Assembly: GCA_018812385.1 (NCBI GenBank)
Contig: JAHJDU010000185.1
Location: 1 to 8,360 of the forward strand
DNA length: 8,360 nucleotides
Reading direction: 5' to 3'
From: Pseudomonadota bacterium
GTDB taxonomy: Bacteria > Desulfobacterota > Desulfobacteria > Desulfobacterales > Desulfobacteraceae
Part shown: one piece after another, positions 5,249 to 8,360 of the stretch
How the letters are laid out: every line of letters begins with the position of its first letter
Position numbering within the stretch: position 1 is the stretch's first letter
Notes under the pieces: model-generated
What the model was told of the DNA's origin: nothing
Databases searched by the model: none
What the model saw: the letters and a program-made list of their open reading frames with translations, nothing else
Translations under genes and position numbers: made by a program

Positions 5249-6667
5249 ATGCAAAAGGGTGGTAAAAAGGTTCCGGGAATTATTATTGCCGGCCTTAGGG
5301 GTGGATCGGGCAAGACAATTGTCTCCTTAGGGATCACTGCTGCATGGAAAGAAAAAGGCCTTAAGGTCTCCCCATTTAAAAAAGGACCTGACTATATTGA
5401 CGCCGGCTGGCTTTCAAAGGCAGCCGGACGTCCTTGTTATAATTTGGACACCTTTCTTTGTACCCCTCCAATTGTTAAACAATCCTATCAGGAAAATTCA
5501 AGACATTGCGACATAGCTGTTGTTGAAGGCAACCGGGGTCTTTATGACGGTATTGATACGGACGGCTCTACTTCGACTGCAGAGCTTGCAAAACTCTTAA
5601 ATCTGCCAGTTCTGTTGGTTCTGGACTGTACTAAAAGTACCAGAACAATGGCAGCATTGCTGATGGGTTGCATGAAATTTGATCCTGATGTCAATATCTG
5701 CGGTGTTATTCTTAACCAGATAGCTGGGAAAAGGCATGAAGGAAAAGTCAGGGTAAATATTGAAAATTTTTGTAATATCCCTGTATTTGGGGCTGTTCCA
5801 AAGTTAAAGGCCCAGGATTTTCCTGAAAGACACATGGGGCTTGTTACCTCCGAGGAACACTCTTTTTCTGAGCAGGCGATTGCCGCTGTCACCAAAGTTG
5901 CCAGAGACAATATAGATCTGGATGCACTCTATAAGGCTGTAACCTTTGAATGCCACAGCATAGATCCTGAAATGATACTGCAAATCAATCTTTCACAAGT
6001 GAAATTGAGCGGAACTGATACAGTTACAATCGGTATCATAAGGGATTCAGCATTTCAATTTTATTATCCAGACAATATTAATGCTTTAGAAAAACTGGGC
6101 GCTGAAATTGTTTTTATAAGCCCTTTGATAGAAGAAAGCATACCAGAAGTTCATGCCATATATATGGGAGGCGGTTTTCCTGAAACCCATGCACCACAGC
6201 TTGCGCAAAATATATCTTTCAGGGAAAATCTGAGAAATCTATCTCAAAAAGGACTTCCAATTTATGCTGAATGCGGGGGCTTGATATTTCTGGGTACAAG
6301 CATCCTGTTGAGCGGTAAAGAATATCCCATGTCCGGGATTCTTCCTATTAAATTCGGGCTTTCCAAACAACCGCAAGGGCACGGCTACACCAAGGTTGCC
6401 GTTGTTAATGAGAATCCATTTTTTAAAATAGGTGAAACCTTAAAGGGTCACGAATTCCGATATTCCAGTATCCTGGATATTGATTATCAGGACCCTGAAA
6501 TGGCCTTTAAAATGGAACGGGGCAAAGGTATCCTTGACAAAAAGGATGGTTTTTTTAAACAAAATACTTTTGGGACCTACACCCATATTCATGCCCTGGG
6601 CAGTCCTTCCTGGGCTCCTGCTCTGATCAAAAAAGCAAGAGCGTTCAAAGCATCTCTATCCCAATAA
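5249..6667 (+). CDS. dsrN: CbiA-family glutamine-dependent amidase, probably DsrN (sirohaem amidase)
   Basis: By sequence this 472-residue protein is a cobyrinic acid a,c-diamide synthase (CbiA/CobB). An N-terminal ATP-binding domain has a P-loop-like GLRGGSGKT (15-23), FKKGPDYID (43-51) and VVEGNRGLYDG (91-101). A C-terminal class I glutamine amidotransferase domain has GGGFPE (307-312), the nucleophile C342 in YAECGG, GHEFRYS (400-406) and catalytic-type His in THIH (445-448). CbiA amidates the a and c carboxylates of cobyrinate with glutamine and ATP. A dsr-linked relative, DsrN, amidates sirohaem, and siroamide has been found in Desulfovibrio sulfite reductases. Its place 26 nt after dsrD with no other cobalamin genes in view favours DsrN, but a true CbiA role is not excluded. 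The start is the weak point: AAGG lies 18 nt upstream of the ATG, and no better in-frame start exists before the P-loop. Confidence 0.85.
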   Translation: MQKGGKKVPGIIIAGLRGGSGKTIVSLGITAAWKEKGLKVSPFKKGPDYIDAGWLSKAAGRPCYNLDTFLCTPPIVKQSYQENSRHCDIAVVEGNRGLYDGIDTDGSTSTAELAKLLNLPVLLVLDCTKSTRTMAALLMGCMKFDPDVNICGVILNQIAGKRHEGKVRVNIENFCNIPVFGAVPKLKAQDFPERHMGLVTSEEHSFSEQAIAAVTKVARDNIDLDALYKAVTFECHSIDPEMILQINLSQVKLSGTDTVTIGIIRDSAFQFYYPDNINALEKLGAEIVFISPLIEESIPEVHAIYMGGGFPETHAPQLAQNISFRENLRNLSQKGLPIYAECGGLIFLGTSILLSGKEYPMSGILPIKFGLSKQPQGHGYTKVAVVNENPFFKIGETLKGHEFRYSSILDIDYQDPEMAFKMERGKGILDKKDGFFKQNTFGTYTHIHALGSPSWAPALIKKARAFKASLSQ

Positions 6668-6692
6668 ATAATCAAATCAATAAAGATTCCAT

Positions 6693-6730
6693 AAAAAAAG
6701 AGGTTTTCCAGATTCTGGAAAACCTCTTTT
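6693..6730. terminator. Bidirectional intrinsic terminator between dsrN and cytochrome c3
   Basis: AAAAGAGGTTTTCCA (6696-6710) pairs perfectly with TGGAAAACCTCTTTT (6716-6730), a 15-bp stem with a GATTC loop. On the plus strand it ends in TTTT; on the minus strand the A7 run at 6693-6699 gives a T7 tail. It therefore ends both the dsr operon and the convergent cytochrome c3 gene, and is stronger for the latter. Confidence 0.85.
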
Positions 6731-6750
6731 AAAGCGAAAAAACGCTTTTA
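6731..6750. terminator. Small second hairpin next to the terminator
   Basis: AAAGCG (6731-6736) pairs with CGCTTT (6743-6748) across an A6 loop and is followed by TTA on the plus strand. It adjoins the main terminator and lies 10 bp past the cytochrome c3 stop, so it may act as a back-up. The short stem makes this uncertain. Confidence 0.35.
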
Positions 6751-6758
6751 TAAAACTA

Positions 6759-7232
6759 TTATTTTTTCTTTAAAGATATATGGCATTTTGTGCAGGTGGT
6801 GGGTGCAGGGCCTTTTTTCCCTTTAGGGTCTCCGGCTTCAATATTGACCTTTTCATGACAATCATCACAGTTTTTGTGTATGGCGTTTTCAAGTACCAGA
6901 ATGTCTGCTGCTTCTCCTTTTTTCTTTTTTTCTTTTTCAAGTTTTGTATGGCATTCCACGCATTTCTGGACATTGTCACCTGCTTTAAGATCAAGGGGCT
7001 TATTGTCCTTGTCGTGATGACAGTCGCCACAGGAAATTTTATACTCTTCATTGTGTTTCTTGTGTGTGAATTCAATGAATTTAGAGTTGGGTGGTTGTTT
7101 TGTTCTTTTTTTGTATTTATTGTAGTCCATTGTAATTGTGTCGGCAACATCTGTTCCTGCATAAAGACCTGTCGCAGCAAAAATTACGGCAATCCCTGCT
7201 ACTAAAAGCAAAGTCAGTAGTTTTTTGTTCAT
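6759..7232 (-). CDS. Tetrahaem cytochrome c3 (class III), periplasmic
   Basis: A 157-residue periplasmic electron carrier. A Sec signal peptide is clear: Lys-Lys at 3-4, a hydrophobic core (5-20) and a likely cut after LYA (residue 25). Four haem c sites follow: CGDCH (68-72), CVECH (91-95), CDDCH (122-126) and CTKCH (147-151). Distal ligands typical of the class are H57 and H60 (FTHKKH), H73 (the CHH next to haem 1) and H119 (AIHKNC). All four sites are CXXCH, whereas Desulfovibrio c3 uses CX4CH for two haems. A very lysine-rich loop (97-106) separates haems 2 and 3 and could dock acidic partners. Cytochrome c3 takes electrons from periplasmic hydrogenase or formate dehydrogenase to membrane complexes. 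GGAGT (7247-7243) precedes the start, and the gene has its own promoter. Confidence 0.95.
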   Translation of the reverse strand: MNKKLLTLLLVAGIAVIFAATGLYAGTDVADTITMDYNKYKKRTKQPPNSKFIEFTHKKHNEEYKISCGDCHHDKDNKPLDLKAGDNVQKCVECHTKLEKEKKKKGEAADILVLENAIHKNCDDCHEKVNIEAGDPKGKKGPAPTTCTKCHISLKKK

Positions 7233-7278
7233 AACTTATTTTACTCCATTAATTGTTAAAAATTTATTTTGCCTTTAT

Positions 7279-7304
7279 ACCAGTGATTTTTCCAGATCAC
7301 TGGT
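7279..7304 (-). promoter_or_regulatory. Stem-loop in the cytochrome c3 leader, or operator just after its start site
   Basis: ACCAGTGAT (7279-7287) and ATCACTGGT (7296-7304) form a perfect 9-bp inverted repeat with an 8-nt spacer. It begins about 7 nt downstream of the predicted cytochrome c3 transcription start, so it would be a 5'-end mRNA hairpin or an operator. No T-run follows on the minus strand, which argues against a tatC terminator. Confidence 0.45.
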
Positions 7305-7318
7305 TATTTACTCAAGTT

Positions 7319-7346
7319 TTTATACCCAAAATCATTAAAAAGTCAA
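7319..7346 (-). promoter_or_regulatory. Promoter of the cytochrome c3 gene
   Basis: On the minus strand TTGACT (7346-7341) is followed after 16 bp by TATAAA (7324-7319); each box matches consensus at 5 of 6 positions. Transcription would start near 7311, about 80 nt before the cytochrome c3 ATG. It lies downstream of tatC, so the cytochrome can be expressed independently of the tat genes. Confidence 0.6.
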
Positions 7347-7351
7347 TACTA

Positions 7352-7367
7352 AAAACTTGCCAGTTTT
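7352..7367 (-). terminator. Weak hairpin just after tatC
   Basis: On the minus strand AAAACT and AGTTTT pair across GGCA five bases after the tatC stop, leading into a short T-run. Six mostly A-T pairs make a poor terminator; it is listed because no better one exists between tatC and the cytochrome c3 promoter. Confidence 0.25.
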
Positions 7368-7371
7368 ATAC

Positions 7372-8178
7372 TTATTTTTCTTTTACGTCTTTGTCTGGCG
7401 GTGATTTGATATCCTCGCTTTCTTCATTGTTTTCATCATCAATTTCTTCAGCCTTTTTTTTCCCGAATACCCTGGCACCGATAATGCTGATTTCATAAAG
7501 AACCATCAGGGGCACGGCCATCATAATCTGGGTGACGACATCCGGAGGCGTGATGATCGCTGCACCAATAAAGAAAATCAATATAGCATATTTCCTATTT
7601 TTTTTTAAAAAGGGGACAGTAACAAGTCCCATCCTGGCCATAAAAGTTAAAACCAGGGGCAGTTCAAAAACAAAGCCAAATGCCAGAAGCATTTTTGAGG
7701 AAAATGAAAGATATTCCTTCATGGATGGCATGGCATGGATGGTTTCCGTGGCAAATCCTAAAAAGAATTTAAATCCATAGGGAAAAACAACAAAATATCC
7801 AAAAGACGAACCAATAAGAAAGAAGAAAACCGAGAGAACCACAATGGGTAAAATATATTTTTTCTCAGTTCTGTAAAGGCCTGGGGATACAAACATCCAT
7901 AATTCATAAAAAAGGACAGGGGTTGCCAGAATAATTCCCGCGAGCAGGGATACTTTAAGATAGGTAAAAAATGCTTCAGGAAGCCCTGTGAAAATCATTT
8001 TGGCGTTTCCATTGTCACCCATTGCAGTGACCAGGGGGGCGTTCAAAATTTCAAATAATTTTTCTTTGAAAGAATAAGCCGCCACAAAACCGATGGCGAC
8101 AGCAATAAAGGAACGGACCAGTCTGTCTCTGAGCTCTCCTAGATGCTCTGTAAAAGGGCTTTTATCTTGGTCGCTCAT
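7372..8178 (-). CDS. tatC: Twin-arginine translocase subunit TatC
   Basis: TatC is the membrane receptor of the Tat pathway; it binds RR signal peptides of folded, often cofactor-bearing proteins and assembles with TatB and TatA. The 268-residue protein has the family's N-terminal HLGELRDRL (12-20), six hydrophobic segments at about 22-38, 74-96, 108-133, 160-182, 197-210 and 213-236, the PEAFFTYLK loop (67-75) with E68, the F-E-L-P motif (171-174) and TPPDVVTQ (210-217). A hydrophilic, acidic/lysine tail of about 30 residues (239-268) follows the last helix. The start overlaps the expanded reading of the upstream gene by ATGA and has no strong ribosome binding site, consistent with translational coupling. 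In a sulfate reducer its clients would include periplasmic hydrogenases and formate dehydrogenases. Confidence 0.95.
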   Translation of the reverse strand: MSDQDKSPFTEHLGELRDRLVRSFIAVAIGFVAAYSFKEKLFEILNAPLVTAMGDNGNAKMIFTGLPEAFFTYLKVSLLAGIILATPVLFYELWMFVSPGLYRTEKKYILPIVVLSVFFFLIGSSFGYFVVFPYGFKFFLGFATETIHAMPSMKEYLSFSSKMLLAFGFVFELPLVLTFMARMGLVTVPFLKKNRKYAILIFFIGAAIITPPDVVTQIMMAVPLMVLYEISIIGARVFGKKKAEEIDDENNEESEDIKSPPDKDVKEK

Positions 8179-8360
8179 ATCTTATCGATCTTATCGTGTT
8201 CTGATGTGTTATCGGCCTTGTTCAGATCCTTGTCTTCTGAAGAGTCATCTTCATTATTATCCGGATTTTTTTTTATCATTATCCTGTAGCCCGCTGTCCT
8301 CTTTATCTGCAACAGTGGTCTCATCTTGATCCGCGGTAGCCTCTTCATCCTCTGAAGGAG
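8175..8360 (-). CDS. Probable TatB (or TatA-like) protein, acidic C-terminal tail only, apparent frameshift
   Basis: Only the 3' end of this gene is in view. From the right edge one minus-strand frame reads PSEDEEATADQDETT, VADKEDSGLQDND and KKKSG, then stops at TAA 8259-8257. One base over, the frame directly after the A9 run (8274-8266) continues as NPDNNEDDSSEDK, DLNKADNTSEHDKIDKI and ends at TGA 8177-8175, overlapping the tatC ATG. Both parts have the same Asp/Glu/Lys/Asn/Ser-rich character, so one protein tail seems split by a single-base indel in the A-run. A long acidic tail upstream of tatC fits TatB, but the transmembrane helix that would prove it lies outside the window. Taken literally, the gene ends at 8257 and leaves 78 nt before tatC. 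Confidence 0.5.
   Translation of the reverse strand, partial: LLQRMKRLPRIKMRPLLQIKRTAGYRIMIKKNPDNNEDDSSEDKDLNKADNTSEHDKIDKI
8266..8274 (-). repeat. A9 homopolymer at the apparent frameshift site
   Basis: Nine T residues on the plus strand (A9 in the sense of the tat genes). With eight A residues the acidic frame upstream joins the acidic frame downstream without interruption and ends at the tatC start. The run is a natural site for polymerase or ribosome slippage and also for sequencing error. Confidence 0.7.

Noticed and set aside
6780..7205. 141-codon plus-strand frame opposite cytochrome c3
   Set aside because: It is antisense to a gene with a signal peptide and four haem motifs; the Phe-rich translation simply mirrors the Lys-rich codons of the cytochrome.

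Overview
The window comes from an AT-rich sulfate-reducing bacterium. The strongest evidence is a complete dsrA-dsrB-dsrD cluster of the reductive, bacterial type; dsrD in particular marks sulfite reducers rather than sulfur oxidisers. The DsrAB sequences, the tetrahaem cytochrome c3 with four CXXCH sites and the base composition suggest the Desulfobacteraceae (perhaps Desulfobacula- or Desulfobacter-like). That placement is recognition from memory, not a computed phylogeny.

Layout, left to right. (1) Positions 1-121, minus strand: the first 40 codons of a dihydrodipicolinate synthase (dapA). (2) 122-324: a divergent promoter region with a good sigma70-type promoter and three short palindromes. 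(3) 325-2177, plus strand: a two-gene unit of a cytoplasmic TPR protein and an uncharacterised 391-residue protein that starts inside the TPR stop codon (TAGTG). (4) 2166-2369: a weak hairpin terminator, then a TTGACA promoter and a roughly 140-nt leader with stem-loops. (5) 2370-6667, plus strand: dsrA, dsrB, a 13-bp hairpin, dsrD and a CbiA-like glutamine amidotransferase that in this position is probably DsrN. (6) 6693-6748: a strong bidirectional terminator between convergent units. (7) 6759-7232, minus: tetrahaem cytochrome c3 with its own promoter. (8) 7372-8178, minus: tatC. (9) 8175-8360, minus: the acidic C-terminal tail of the gene before tatC, probably tatB, whose frame is broken at a run of nine A residues. 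No gene-free stretch exceeds 300 bases; the longest are 203 and 192 bases.

How the genes fit together. DsrAB reduces sulfite in the cytoplasm using sirohaem coupled to iron-sulfur clusters. DsrD is known to activate DsrAB. DsrN probably amidates the sirohaem. Cytochrome c3 moves electrons in the periplasm, and the Tat system exports folded cofactor enzymes, such as hydrogenases and formate dehydrogenases, that supply it. The TPR/391-residue pair is the least explained part and the best candidate for an undescribed function linked to dissimilatory sulfite reduction. Evidence for that link is only its position upstream of the dsr operon.
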